DNA of 64,000 bases from Corynebacterium pollutisoli (GTDB taxonomy: Bacteria > Actinomycetota > Actinomycetes > Mycobacteriales > Mycobacteriaceae): assembly GCF_900177745.1 (NCBI RefSeq), contig NZ_FXAR01000004.1:124001-188000 (forward strand), in the 5' to 3' direction. Position 1 is the stretch's first letter, and every line of letters starts with the position of its first letter. This document shows, piece after piece, positions 37,050-45,232 of the stretch. The notes below the pieces were generated by a model. The model was not told where the DNA came from and made no database searches. It worked only from the letters and a program-made list of their open reading frames with translations. A program made the translations under genes and the position numbers.

Positions 37050-37074
37050 AGACCCGCCCGAGGGGGCAGGTCTT
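37050..37074 (-). terminator. Internal terminator between tusE and tusF
   Basis: On the minus strand a hairpin (GACCTGCC with GGGCGGGTC) is followed by TTTTGTGG. It lies inside the operon, so it probably dampens rather than stops transcription into tusF-tusG. Confidence 0.7.
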
Positions 37075-37083
37075 AGCGGTGTT

Positions 37084-37094
37084 GCTTATCGACG
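37084..37094 (-). repeat. CGTCGATAAGC motif, copy 10 (intergenic)
   Basis: Exact 11-mer between the tusE stop and the internal terminator. Confidence 0.95.
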
Positions 37095-37107
37095 CTTACG
37101 CAGTCGC

Positions 37108-38421
37108 TTAGTTGGAGGCCTGCTCGATGGCTGCCTTCATGTCGGCGGTGGCATCGTCGACGGACTTACCGGCGGTCAGGGCAGCGTAGGCGTTGTCCTG
37201 GATCGCCTTGGAGATGGCGGTGTAGAACGGGGAGACCGGACGCGGGGCGGCGTTCTCCAGGGACTCCTTGAGGGCCGGCAGGTACGGGAACTGCTCGACC
37301 AGGGCCTCGTCCTCGTAGATGGAGGCGAGGACCGGCGGGAAGGAGGCCTCGGCGAAGGAGGTCTGGTTCTCCTCGTTGATGATGAACTGGATGAAGTCGA
37401 GAGCGGTGAGCTTGTTCTCGGAGTTGATATTGATGCCGTTGTTGTAGCCACCCAGGGTGGAGACACCGACACCGTCCTGGCCGACCAGCGGCTGGACCTC
37501 GAAGTTGTCCGCGACCTCGGAGGTCTCGCCCTCCGCGTTGGTGAACATGTACGGCCAGTTGATGGCGTAGGCGGTTTCGCCACCGACGAAGGCCAGGTTG
37601 GTCTCCTCCTCCGTGGCGGAGGTGGAGGCGGAGGCGATGGTGCCGTTCTCGTAGGCGTCGACCAGTGCCTGCAGGCCTGCCTTGGCCTCGTCGGAGTCGA
37701 CGGTGACCTCACCGGCGTCGTCGAGGACGGAGCCGCCCCAGCCCTCCATGAAGCCGACGGTGTTGACGGTCAGGCCCTCGTACTGCTTGAGCTGCAGGGT
37801 GAGGCAGTCGCTCTCGATGTCGGCGCAGGACGCCTCGAGCTCGGCCCAGTTGGTCGGGGCCTCCGGGATGATCTCGGTGTTGCGGAACAGCAGCTGGCCG
37901 TTGGTGTTCTGCGGCAGAGCGTAGAGGGTGCCGTTGTAGGTGGCGGAGTCGACGGTGGACTGTAGCAGGTCGGAGGTGTCGACCTCGAGGTCACCGGTCA
38001 GCGGGGCCAGCCACTCGTTGGCGGCGAAGTCGGCGGTCCAGATGACGTCGAGAGCCATGACGTCGTAGTCGGAGTTGCCGGCCTGCAGGGACTGGACCAG
38101 GGTCTCACGCTGAGCGTCGGCCTCACCGGCGAGCTCGGAGAGGGTGACCTCCTCGTCCGGGTGCTCCGCGTTCCACTTCTCGATGATCGGGATGATCTTG
38201 TCGGTGTCGTTCTTGCCCATGGCGAAGGTGATCGGGCCGCGACCCTCCTCGGAGTCCGAGGCCGCCTCGGTGGCGGTGGTGGTGTCCGTGGCGGTCGCGG
38301 TGTCGGTGGCCGTGGTGGTCTCGTCGGTGCCGCCGTCGTCGGCGCAACCTGCGAGAACCACGGTGGAGACGATGGCGAGGGCAGCCAGGGAACGGCCCGG
38401 ACGCTTCAGTGCGATGTTCAT
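37108..38421 (-). CDS. tusE: Trehalose-binding lipoprotein TusE
   Basis: Extracellular substrate-binding protein, 437 residues, family 1. Signal peptide with lipobox LAGC (Cys26 is lipidated), then a low-complexity Thr/Ala/Asp linker (about 30-58) and the binding domain. Likely the most highly expressed part of the importer, since a terminator follows it. The ATG at 38419-38421 follows GAAAGGTG. In related species a separate small gene stands between tusE and tusF; it is absent here. Confidence 0.9.
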   Translation of the reverse strand: MNIALKRPGRSLAALAIVSTVVLAGCADDGGTDETTTATDTATATDTTTATEAASDSEEGRGPITFAMGKNDTDKIIPIIEKWNAEHPDEEVTLSELAGEADAQRETLVQSLQAGNSDYDVMALDVIWTADFAANEWLAPLTGDLEVDTSDLLQSTVDSATYNGTLYALPQNTNGQLLFRNTEIIPEAPTNWAELEASCADIESDCLTLQLKQYEGLTVNTVGFMEGWGGSVLDDAGEVTVDSDEAKAGLQALVDAYENGTIASASTSATEEETNLAFVGGETAYAINWPYMFTNAEGETSEVADNFEVQPLVGQDGVGVSTLGGYNNGININSENKLTALDFIQFIINEENQTSFAEASFPPVLASIYEDEALVEQFPYLPALKESLENAAPRPVSPFYTAISKAIQDNAYAALTAGKSVDDATADMKAAIEQASN

Positions 38422-38524
38422 CTGTGATTCACCTTTCAGGAACTATGTGTGCCCCCAAATGTAGTGATTCAGGTAATACCTCCGGCCGCATTTGGCCTGG
38501 ATCACCCCCTGCCGGGGGGGGGAA

Positions 38525-39529
38525 TCAGAGTCGATTCCCGGAGGACGGATCGAAGCGGTGGGCCTGCGCCGGATCGAAGGCGAACGTCACCGGCGCACCG
38601 CGCGGCGGCACGTCCTGCTCGGCCAGCCGGGCGACGAGGCGGACCCCCTCGCTGGAGGCGTAGACGTAGGACTCTGACCCGAGCTCCTCGACGAGGTCGA
38701 CGATGCCCTCACGGCTCACCCAGCCGTCGGGAACCTGCCCGTCGGCGACCACGCGCATCGCCTCCGGGCGCACGCCGAGGGTCAGGCCGTCGCCGGGGAA
38801 GAGGTTCATGGAGGGGGAGCCGATGAAGCCGGCGACGAACTCGTTGACCGGGGCGTCGTACAGCTCGCGTGGGGGAGCTACCTGCTGGAGGATGCCGTCC
38901 TTGAGCACCGCCACGCGGTCGCCCATCGTCATGGCCTCGACCTGATCATGGGTGACGTACACGGTGGTGGTTCCCAGGCGACGCTGCAGGGCGGCCAGCT
39001 CGGCGCGGGTCTGCACGCGCAGCTTGGCGTCGAGGTTCGACAGCGGCTCATCCATGAGGAACACCTTGGGGTCACGCACGATCGCGCGGCCCATGGCCAC
39101 GCGCTGGCGCTGACCGCCGGACAGGTCCTTCGGCTTGCGGTCGAGGAACTCCTCGAGGCCCAGCATCTCCGCCGCGTTCTGCACCCGCTGCCTGATCTCG
39201 CTCTGCGGCATCTTCGCCAGCTTGAGGGCGAAACCCATGTTCTTCGCGACGCTTAGGTGCGGGTACAGGGCGTAGTTCTGGAAGACCATCGCGATGTCCC
39301 GGTCGCCCGGCTCCACGCCGGTGACGTCCTTGCCGTCGATGAGCAGGTGTCCGGAATCCACCGGCTCCAGCCCCGCCAGGGCGCGGAGCGTCGTCGACTT
39401 ACCGCAGCCCGAGGGGCCCACCAGCACGAGAAACTCGCCGTCCGCGATCTCCAGATCCAGGTCCTGGACGGTCGGGCGCTCAGCACCGGGGTAGCGGATG
39501 GACACCTTGTCGAATGTGACCGTTGCCAT
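38525..39529 (-). CDS. tusK: ABC transporter ATPase (TusK/MsmK type)
   Basis: 334 residues. Walker A GPSGCGKST (about 38-46), Q-loop VFQNYALYPH, signature LSGGQRQR, Walker B VFLMDEPLSNLDA, switch VTHDQ, and the C-terminal OB-type regulatory domain found in sugar importers. Powers TusFG. TATCGT lies six bases before the ATG, so it may be leaderless. A G/C hairpin with a long G run follows the stop (38505-38521). Confidence 0.92.
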   Translation of the reverse strand: MATVTFDKVSIRYPGAERPTVQDLDLEIADGEFLVLVGPSGCGKSTTLRALAGLEPVDSGHLLIDGKDVTGVEPGDRDIAMVFQNYALYPHLSVAKNMGFALKLAKMPQSEIRQRVQNAAEMLGLEEFLDRKPKDLSGGQRQRVAMGRAIVRDPKVFLMDEPLSNLDAKLRVQTRAELAALQRRLGTTTVYVTHDQVEAMTMGDRVAVLKDGILQQVAPPRELYDAPVNEFVAGFIGSPSMNLFPGDGLTLGVRPEAMRVVADGQVPDGWVSREGIVDLVEELGSESYVYASSEGVRLVARLAEQDVPPRGAPVTFAFDPAQAHRFDPSSGNRL

Positions 39530-39535
39530 GTGTGA

Positions 39536-39541
39536 ACGATA
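39536..39541 (-). promoter_or_regulatory. -10 box of tusK
   Basis: TATCGT (minus strand) ends six bases before the ATG. Leaderless start is likely but the gap is one to two bases shorter than for other genes here. Confidence 0.4.
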
Positions 39542-39563
39542 ACACCGTGACTGCCTGCGGCGG

Positions 39564-39574
39564 CGTCGATAAGC
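39564..39574 (+). repeat. CGTCGATAAGC motif, copy 11 (intergenic)
   Basis: Exact 11-mer 23 bases before the tusK -10 box, where a -35 region would lie. Confidence 0.95.
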
Positions 39575-39587
39575 GCGGGTCAGGGTG

Positions 39588-39644
39588 ATCGCCGGTACGT
39601 TCGCCTCTTCCGGAGGTCCGGAAAACCCACTATGTACCGGCGAT
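39588..39644 (-). terminator. Nested hairpin after the TIGR03089 gene
   Basis: Outer 11-base arms ATCGCCGGTAC (39588-39598) and 39634-39644 enclose a second hairpin TTCCGG/CCGGAA. It lies 18 bases after the TIGR03089 stop; no T run. Probably ends that transcript before tusK. Confidence 0.55.
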
Positions 39645-39661
39645 CTCCCTCCGGCCCCCGA

Positions 39662-40309
39662 CTACAGCCGCACGGTCACCTTCTCGGCGGCCGCGATCTC
39701 CGCGAGGCGCTCCGCGTCGACCATGCCGGCGACGACCACGGCGGATCCCCCGGCCGAGAGCGGCTCCAGAACGGAGCGGACGAGGCCGTCCTCGGAGGTC
39801 CACCCGGTGGAGAGGACGCGCTCGGGGCCACCGGCGGCGACGACGACGTCGATGAGCGCGGGGGCGGGGCCGTAGAAGTCGTCGCCGTAGAAGCGGACGG
39901 TGGGGCCGAAGTCGACGGCGCCGGCGGGCAGCTGGCCGCCGGATTCGACGACTCCGCGGCCAAAGGGGTCGTCGGTGACCAGGACGATGTCACGCCCCTG
40001 CCCGGTCCACCGCTCGAAGGAGTCGGGGGAGGTGAAGACGACGTCCCCGTCGCCGTCGAAGCCCCACTCCACCTCGGCGGCCAGCGCCCCGAGGGTGATG
40101 GCGACGGACTGCCAGCTCACGGGCAGATCGATGACGATGCGGGAGGTGGTGTCGAGGTCGAGTTCCTCGAGCAGCATGTTGCCGACCTTCGCTGCCCAGT
40201 TGTCCAGCGTCAGGGCCGAGAAGTCGAGTCGGGCGCCGGTGGATTCGTTGTAGACGGTCAGGCGCGGCGCGGAGGGATCGGTCCGAAGCAGGTGTGCGAG
40301 AAGCTCCAT
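39662..40309 (-). CDS. TIGR03089 family protein
   Basis: 215 residues from the ATG at 40307-40309. It resembles the N-terminal part of AMP-binding acyl-CoA synthetases (TVYNESTGARLDFSALTLDNWA) but lacks the AMP-binding P-loop and the C-terminal domain, as is normal for TIGR03089. Usually found beside LCP and rhamnosyltransferase genes in Actinobacteria, so an envelope role is likely; here the carotenoid operon lies between. A TACGAT -10 box eight bases before the ATG supports this start over a longer one. Confidence 0.85.
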   Translation of the reverse strand: MELLAHLLRTDPSAPRLTVYNESTGARLDFSALTLDNWAAKVGNMLLEELDLDTTSRIVIDLPVSWQSVAITLGALAAEVEWGFDGDGDVVFTSPDSFERWTGQGRDIVLVTDDPFGRGVVESGGQLPAGAVDFGPTVRFYGDDFYGPAPALIDVVVAAGGPERVLSTGWTSEDGLVRSVLEPLSAGGSAVVVAGMVDAERLAEIAAAEKVTVRL

Positions 40310-40317
40310 GCCGCCCC

Positions 40318-40323
40318 ATCGTA
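40318..40323 (-). promoter_or_regulatory. -10 box of leaderless TIGR03089 gene
   Basis: TACGAT (minus strand) ends eight bases before the ATG. Confidence 0.55.
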
Positions 40324-40377
40324 GGCAGATGGCGACATCAATGCTCGTGTAAGTGCCCACGCAAAATCAGTTTCGCG

Positions 40378-40383
40378 TAAATT
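40378..40383 (+). promoter_or_regulatory. Candidate -10 box of the carotenoid operon
   Basis: TAAATT lies in an AT-richer stretch, giving a leader of about 45 bases with the ribosome site GGAAAG. No MarR-type CrtR gene is next to the operon. Confidence 0.4.
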
Positions 40384-40435
40384 AGGGGACAGCCCTGCTC
40401 CAAAAAGTGCAGACAACTAACCGGAAAGCTTCCTC

Positions 40436-41215
40436 GTGCCCGACCCCGCGCCCCGCACCATCAGCATCGTCATCCCGTGCCTCAATGATGCGCATCTGCT
40501 GCGCCGTTGCCTGGCCTCGCTCCATGCCCAGGAGACACCGGCCGACGAGATCATCGTGGTGGACAACGGGTCGACGGATGACACGGCGGCCGTCGCGGCG
40601 CAGACCGGGGCCCGCGTCATCACCGAACCGCGCCGCGGCATCACCTGGGCCACGCACGCCGGTTTCGACGCGGCGGAAGGCGACATCCTCGCGCGTGTCG
40701 ACGCCGACGTACATGCCCCCGCGGACTACCTCACCCGTCTTCACGCCGCGTGGGACGCCGCGGACCGCTCCCCGGGGCGTCGGGTGGTCGGGGTGACCGG
40801 CGTCGCGCGGTTCGAACTGCCCGGGTGGCGGGGGGACCTGGCCAGCGCCACCTACCTGTCCGCCTACCGCCGTTCCGTCGGGTCGGCCCTGGGGCACCAC
40901 CCGCTGTTCGGCACCAACTACTCCGTGCGCCGCGACTGGTGGCAGACGATCCGGCCCCGCCTCGACTCGGCGGACACGTTCTCTCACGAGGACATGCAGA
41001 TGTCCTTCGAGGTCCGCCCCGATGAGACGGTGTGGTATCAGCCGGACCTCACGCTCGACATGGACGCCCGCCCGCTCCACGGCGCGCGCCAGACCGTCCG
41101 GCGTTTCCACCGCGGGATGCACACGATCCTCCGGGCGTGGCGGTACCATCCACCCCATCGGCGCCTGGCGGCCCGCGGACTGCTCGGCGAACGAATGAAG
41201 GAGGTGCTGGCATGA
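40436..41215 (+). CDS. Family 2 glycosyltransferase of the carotenoid operon
   Basis: 259 residues from the GTG at 40436. GT2 fold: ISIVIPCLNDAHLL, VVDNGSTDDT, the metal motif in ARVDADVHAP and a late acid in HEDMQMSFEV. No membrane segment is clear. The stop overlaps the crtE start (ATGA), so it is the first gene of the carotenoid operon. C. glutamicum makes decaprenoxanthin glucosides and has a GT2-type CrtX, so this enzyme may glucosylate the C50 pigment; the direct evidence is only position and fold. Confidence 0.85.
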   Translation: MPDPAPRTISIVIPCLNDAHLLRRCLASLHAQETPADEIIVVDNGSTDDTAAVAAQTGARVITEPRRGITWATHAGFDAAEGDILARVDADVHAPADYLTRLHAAWDAADRSPGRRVVGVTGVARFELPGWRGDLASATYLSAYRRSVGSALGHHPLFGTNYSVRRDWWQTIRPRLDSADTFSHEDMQMSFEVRPDETVWYQPDLTLDMDARPLHGARQTVRRFHRGMHTILRAWRYHPPHRRLAARGLLGERMKEVLA

Positions 41216-42168
41216 CCCTCCAGGAACGGGTGAACGCGAGCATGGCGTTGTTGAACGACTACGTGGCGTCGATAAGCACGGTCGCACCGGCCTCCTCGCC
41301 GCTGCTGGACCACGCCTACCGGGGAGTGTCCACGTTCGCGCTGGGCGGGAAGCACCTGCGCGCCCGGCTCGTGCACATCGCCGCCGGGCAGGTGACCGGG
41401 GTGCAACTGGAGGCGGCGACCGTGTTCGGGGCGTGCGTCGACATGATGCACGGGGCGTTCCTCATCCACGACGACATCATCGACCGGGACGACACCCGCC
41501 GCGGCCACCCCACCGTGCACGCCGCCGTCCGGGACGAGTTCGGCGACGCCCATCTGGGAACGTCGATAGCCATCACCACCGGTGACCTGGGGCTCAACAG
41601 CGCGATCGGCATCCTCATCGACTCCCGCCTGGACGACACCCTCGTGCGGGACGCTCTGCGCATCCTCAACGCCGCCGCGCAGCAGACCATCGTCGGGGAG
41701 GTCCTCGACATCGCGCACTCCATCAGCGACCCGGATCCGGAGCTCGTGCGTCTGAGCAACCACCTCAAGACCGCCGACTACAGTTTCGGGGCCCCGCTCA
41801 AGCTCGGCGCGCTGGCGGCCGGCCGGGACCCGGCTCCGATGGAACCCATCGCCCGCGAGCTGGGGCGTGCCTACCAGGCCGCCGACGACATCGCCGGGAC
41901 AGTCGGGCAGAGCGTGGAAACCGGCAAACTCGCCGGTGGGGACGTCCTCCACGGTCGCGCGACGCTCATGACCATGCGCATGGAGGACGGTGCGGACGCT
42001 GACCCGCTGCGCCTGGCCGAGATCATCGCCGATGTGGTGGGGGAGGGCCAGGCCCATCTGGACGTGGCGCGTACGCTCATCGACAAGGCTGTGCTGGAGC
42101 CCGGGATCCGGGAGGATCTGCACGAGGTGACCGACCGGATCGAAGGGATGCTGCGTACCTATGCCTGA
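41212..42168 (+). CDS. crtE: Geranylgeranyl diphosphate synthase
   Basis: 318 residues. First Asp-rich motif DDIIDRDDTRRG (87-98) and second DDIAGTVGQ; the Gly in the second is common in actinobacterial enzymes. Makes the C20 chain for carotenoids. The ATG at 41212 overlaps the glycosyltransferase stop, with GAAGGAGG upstream; a longer frame is rejected. It overlaps crtB by eight bases. No mmpL-like gene stands between crtE and crtB, unlike in C. glutamicum. Motif copy 12 reads Ser-Ile-Ser (20-22) with an ATA codon. Confidence 0.94.
   Translation: MTLQERVNASMALLNDYVASISTVAPASSPLLDHAYRGVSTFALGGKHLRARLVHIAAGQVTGVQLEAATVFGACVDMMHGAFLIHDDIIDRDDTRRGHPTVHAAVRDEFGDAHLGTSIAITTGDLGLNSAIGILIDSRLDDTLVRDALRILNAAAQQTIVGEVLDIAHSISDPDPELVRLSNHLKTADYSFGAPLKLGALAAGRDPAPMEPIARELGRAYQAADDIAGTVGQSVETGKLAGGDVLHGRATLMTMRMEDGADADPLRLAEIIADVVGEGQAHLDVARTLIDKAVLEPGIREDLHEVTDRIEGMLRTYA
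41267..41277 (+). repeat. CGTCGATAAGC motif, copy 12
   Basis: Exact 11-mer inside crtE; read Ser-Ile-Ser with an ATA codon. Confidence 0.95.
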
Positions 42169-43048
42169 GTTCGACTACCTCAACCGCTATGACCGGATGG
42201 CCGTCAAGGCCGCGCACAAGGTCATCTCCTCGTACTCGACGAGTTTCTCCCTGGCCACGGGACTGCTGTCGCCGAGCGTGCGCCGCGACATCCGCAACCT
42301 TTACGCCATGGTGCGCATCGCCGACGAGATCGTCGACGGCACCGTCGAGGCCGCGGGTGCCAGTCACCGCGAATGCGAGCAGGTTCTCGACGACTACGAG
42401 GCCGCCGTTCTCGCCGCCCCCGCGCAGCGTTTCCACGTCGACCCGGTCCTCCACGCCTACGCCCAGACCGCGCGGCGCTGTGACTTCGACCCCGCCCACG
42501 TGCGCGCGTTCTTCGCCTCCATGCGCCGCGACCTCACCCAGTCCAGCCACGACCAGGGCAGTTTCGACGAGTACGTCTACGGATCCGCCGAGGTCATCGG
42601 CCTGCTGTGCCTGCAGGCCTTCCTCGTCGATCACCCGGTGACGGACGCGGAGCGGCGGCGTCTGGAGGCCGGAGCCCGCTCCCTGGGGTCGGCGTTCCAG
42701 AAGGTCAACTTCCTCCGCGATCTCCGCGAGGACGCCGGCGTGCTGGGCCGCAGCTACTTCCCCGGCGTCGACATCACCTCGCTCACGGAGGACGACAAGT
42801 CCCGGCTCGTCGCCGAGATCAGAGGTGAGCTTGCCGACGCCGCGGCCGTCATCCCCCTCCTCCCGCCGACGGCGCGCGCCGGGGTCCTCGCCGCGACCAA
42901 CCTGTTCGCCGAGCTCAACGAGCGTATCGACGCCACCCCCGCCGCCGAACTGGCCCGGCGGCGGATCAGCGTTCCCCGTCGCACCAAGGCCGCCATCCTC
43001 GCGAAAGCCGTGGCCCGCTCCTCCCGTATGAAAGAAGGACGATCATGA
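42161..43048 (+). CDS. crtB: Phytoene synthase
   Basis: Joins two GGPP to phytoene. 295 residues, squalene/phytoene synthase family, with the first Asp motif ADEIVDG (54-60) and the second NFLRDLREDAGVLGRSYFP. The start overlaps crtE by eight bases and the stop overlaps crtI (ATGA). Confidence 0.95.
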   Translation: MPEFDYLNRYDRMAVKAAHKVISSYSTSFSLATGLLSPSVRRDIRNLYAMVRIADEIVDGTVEAAGASHRECEQVLDDYEAAVLAAPAQRFHVDPVLHAYAQTARRCDFDPAHVRAFFASMRRDLTQSSHDQGSFDEYVYGSAEVIGLLCLQAFLVDHPVTDAERRRLEAGARSLGSAFQKVNFLRDLREDAGVLGRSYFPGVDITSLTEDDKSRLVAEIRGELADAAAVIPLLPPTARAGVLAATNLFAELNERIDATPAAELARRRISVPRRTKAAILAKAVARSSRMKEGRS

Positions 43049-44616
43049 CCCGGACCGCACTGGTCATCGGAGCCGGCGTCGCCGGCCTGGCCACCGCCGC
43101 CCTGCTGGGCAAGGAGGGGTACGAGGTGACCGTCGTCGAGAAGCTCGACACCGTCGGCGGACGCGCCGGGGACCTCACCGTCGAGGAGTTCCCCGGCTTC
43201 CGCTGGGACACCGGCCCCTCCTGGTACCTCATGCCCGACGCGTTCGAGCACTTCTTCCGACTGCTGGGGACGACCAGCGAGGAACAGCTCGACCTCGTCG
43301 ACCTCACCCCCGCCTACCGGGTGTTCCCCGAGCGTGGCGCGCCCGTCGACGTGCCCAGCGGAGTCGACGAGGCCGCGGAGCTCTTCGAGTCGATCGAGCC
43401 CGGGGCGGGGCAGCGGCTGCGGGACTACCTCGACAGCGCCGGCGACTCCTACCGGATCGCCCTCGACCGCTTCCTCTACACGACGTTCTCCGCGTTGAAG
43501 CCGCTCGTCCACCGCGACGTGCTCACCCGGGCGGGGACGCTCGGGCGGCTGCTCACGGGCTCGCTGCAGGACTTCGTTGACAAGCGCTTCCATGACACCC
43601 GCCTGCGTCAGATCCTCACCTACCCGGCGGTGTTCCTCTCCTCACGCCCGGAGTCCACTCCGGCCCTCTACCACCTCATGAGCCACACCGACCTGGTGCA
43701 GGGCGTGCGGTACCCGGTCGGCGGTTTCACCTCCGTCGTCGAGTCCTTCCACCGACTGGCTCTGGAACAGGGGGTGCAGTTCCGGATGAACACGCAGGTC
43801 ACGGCGATTACGGCCGTCGATAAGCGGGCGACCGGGCTGCGCGTGCGCACCGCCGAGGGGCTGCTCGAGGAGCTGAGCGCCGACATCGTCGTCTCCGGCG
43901 CGGACCTCCACCACACCGAGACCCGGCTCCTGCCGGCAGAGCTGCGGACCTACCCGGAGAAGTACTTCGCCAAGCGCGACCCCGGCATCGGCACGGTGCT
44001 GGTCATGCTCGGCGTGACGGGACGCCTGCCGCAGTTCGTGCACCACAACCTGCTGTTCAGCGAGGACTGGTCCACCGACTTCGCCGCCGTCTTCGACGGC
44101 CCGCAACCGGAACGCCCGCTCGACGCCTCCCAGTCGATCTACGTGTCCATGCCCTCCGCCACCGAGGAGGGGGTCGCGCCGCCGGACCACGAGAATCTTT
44201 TCGTCCTCGTGCCCGTGCGTGCCGACGCCTCCCTCGGCCACGGCAGCCTGTTCCGCGGATCCGGTACCCCGGCCGTCGAGGCCATCGCCGACGCCGCCGT
44301 CGACCAGATCGCCGCGTGGGCCGGCATCCCCGATCTGGCGGAGCGCATCGTCACCCGCCACACCGTCGGCCCCGCCGATTTCGCCGAGCGCTACCACGCC
44401 TGGAGCGGCGGTTCGATCGGTCCGGCGCACACGCTCAGGCAGTCCGCGTTCCTCCGCGGCCGCAACGTCTCCGGGAAGGTGGCGGGGCTCTATTACGCGG
44501 GCGCGACGACCGTACCCGGGGTTGGTGTGCCGATGTGCCTCATCTCCGCGGAGAACGTCATCAAGCGGTTGCGGGGCGACTCGAGCCCCGGTCCTCTGCC
44601 GGAGGTGGGTGCGTGA
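43045..44616 (+). CDS. crtI: Phytoene desaturase
   Basis: FAD enzyme that converts phytoene to lycopene, 523 residues. N-terminal Rossmann VIGAGVAGLATAALLG with the following EKLDTVGGRAG, C-terminal GLYYAGATTVPGVGVPM. Overlaps crtB and crtYe by four bases each. Motif copy 13 reads Val-Asp-Lys. Confidence 0.96.
   Translation: MTRTALVIGAGVAGLATAALLGKEGYEVTVVEKLDTVGGRAGDLTVEEFPGFRWDTGPSWYLMPDAFEHFFRLLGTTSEEQLDLVDLTPAYRVFPERGAPVDVPSGVDEAAELFESIEPGAGQRLRDYLDSAGDSYRIALDRFLYTTFSALKPLVHRDVLTRAGTLGRLLTGSLQDFVDKRFHDTRLRQILTYPAVFLSSRPESTPALYHLMSHTDLVQGVRYPVGGFTSVVESFHRLALEQGVQFRMNTQVTAITAVDKRATGLRVRTAEGLLEELSADIVVSGADLHHTETRLLPAELRTYPEKYFAKRDPGIGTVLVMLGVTGRLPQFVHHNLLFSEDWSTDFAAVFDGPQPERPLDASQSIYVSMPSATEEGVAPPDHENLFVLVPVRADASLGHGSLFRGSGTPAVEAIADAAVDQIAAWAGIPDLAERIVTRHTVGPADFAERYHAWSGGSIGPAHTLRQSAFLRGRNVSGKVAGLYYAGATTVPGVGVPMCLISAENVIKRLRGDSSPGPLPEVGA
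43815..43825 (+). repeat. CGTCGATAAGC motif, copy 13
   Basis: Exact 11-mer inside crtI; read Val-Asp-Lys. Confidence 0.95.
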
Positions 44617-44945
44617 GCTTCGCGTATCTGACCATTCTGCTCGTGACCCTGGGCTGCATGGTCCTGTGCGACTGGCGGTGGCGCCTCGCCTTCTTCCACG
44701 ACGCCCGCCGCGCCGCACTCCTCTCAGTGGTGGTGGTCGGGGCATTCCTCGTGTGGGACGCCCTGGGCATCGTCACCGGATCGTTCTATCGCGGTGCCTC
44801 CGACTACATGACGGGCATCGAACTCGCCCCCGAGATGCCGATCGAGGAGCCGATCTTCCTGTTCTTCCTCACCTACCTCACCATCAACCTCACCTCCGGT
44901 GCGCGCCTGCTTCTCGACGCCCGCGCCAGGCAGGTGAGTGCATGA
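44613..44945 (+). CDS. crtYe: C50 carotenoid epsilon-cyclase subunit CrtYe
   Basis: 110 residues, three membrane segments, lycopene cyclase domain with the conserved MPIEEPIFLFFL. One of two small proteins that together cyclise flavuxanthin-type C50 chains. Begins at a GTG that overlaps the crtI stop; the stop overlaps crtYf. Confidence 0.92.
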   Translation: MSFAYLTILLVTLGCMVLCDWRWRLAFFHDARRAALLSVVVVGAFLVWDALGIVTGSFYRGASDYMTGIELAPEMPIEEPIFLFFLTYLTINLTSGARLLLDARARQVSA

Positions 44946-45232
44946 CCTACCTGCTCATCAGCGTCCCGTTTCTCATCCTCGGTGCGGCCGTCGCCTGGTG
45001 GCGCCGCGGTGCGGTGCCCCGCCAGTGGGCCGTCACCGGCCTGGTCATGGCCGTCCTGCTGGTGCTCACCGCCATCTTCGACAACGTGATGATCTGGGCG
45101 GAGCTCGTCGGCTACGGCGAGGAGCAGCGCCTGGGCCTCCAGCTGGGCCTGGTGCCCATCGAGGATTTCTTCTACCCCGTCTTCGCCGCGCTGGTCATCC
45201 CCGCGTTGTGGCTGGGGAAGGGGCGTCGATGA
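44942..45232 (+). CDS. crtYf: C50 carotenoid epsilon-cyclase subunit CrtYf
   Basis: 96 residues, three membrane segments, second half of the heterodimeric cyclase with VPIEDFFYPVFAAL. Four-base overlaps on both sides. The type of ring (epsilon, as in decaprenoxanthin) is inferred from the corynebacterial gene set, not from a residue. Confidence 0.92.
   Translation: MTYLLISVPFLILGAAVAWWRRGAVPRQWAVTGLVMAVLLVLTAIFDNVMIWAELVGYGEEQRLGLQLGLVPIEDFFYPVFAALVIPALWLGKGRR

Noticed and set aside
38505..38524. G-rich run after tusK as a G-quadruplex
   Set aside because: It is one long G run with a short C-rich arm; it fits a simple hairpin better than four separate G tracts.
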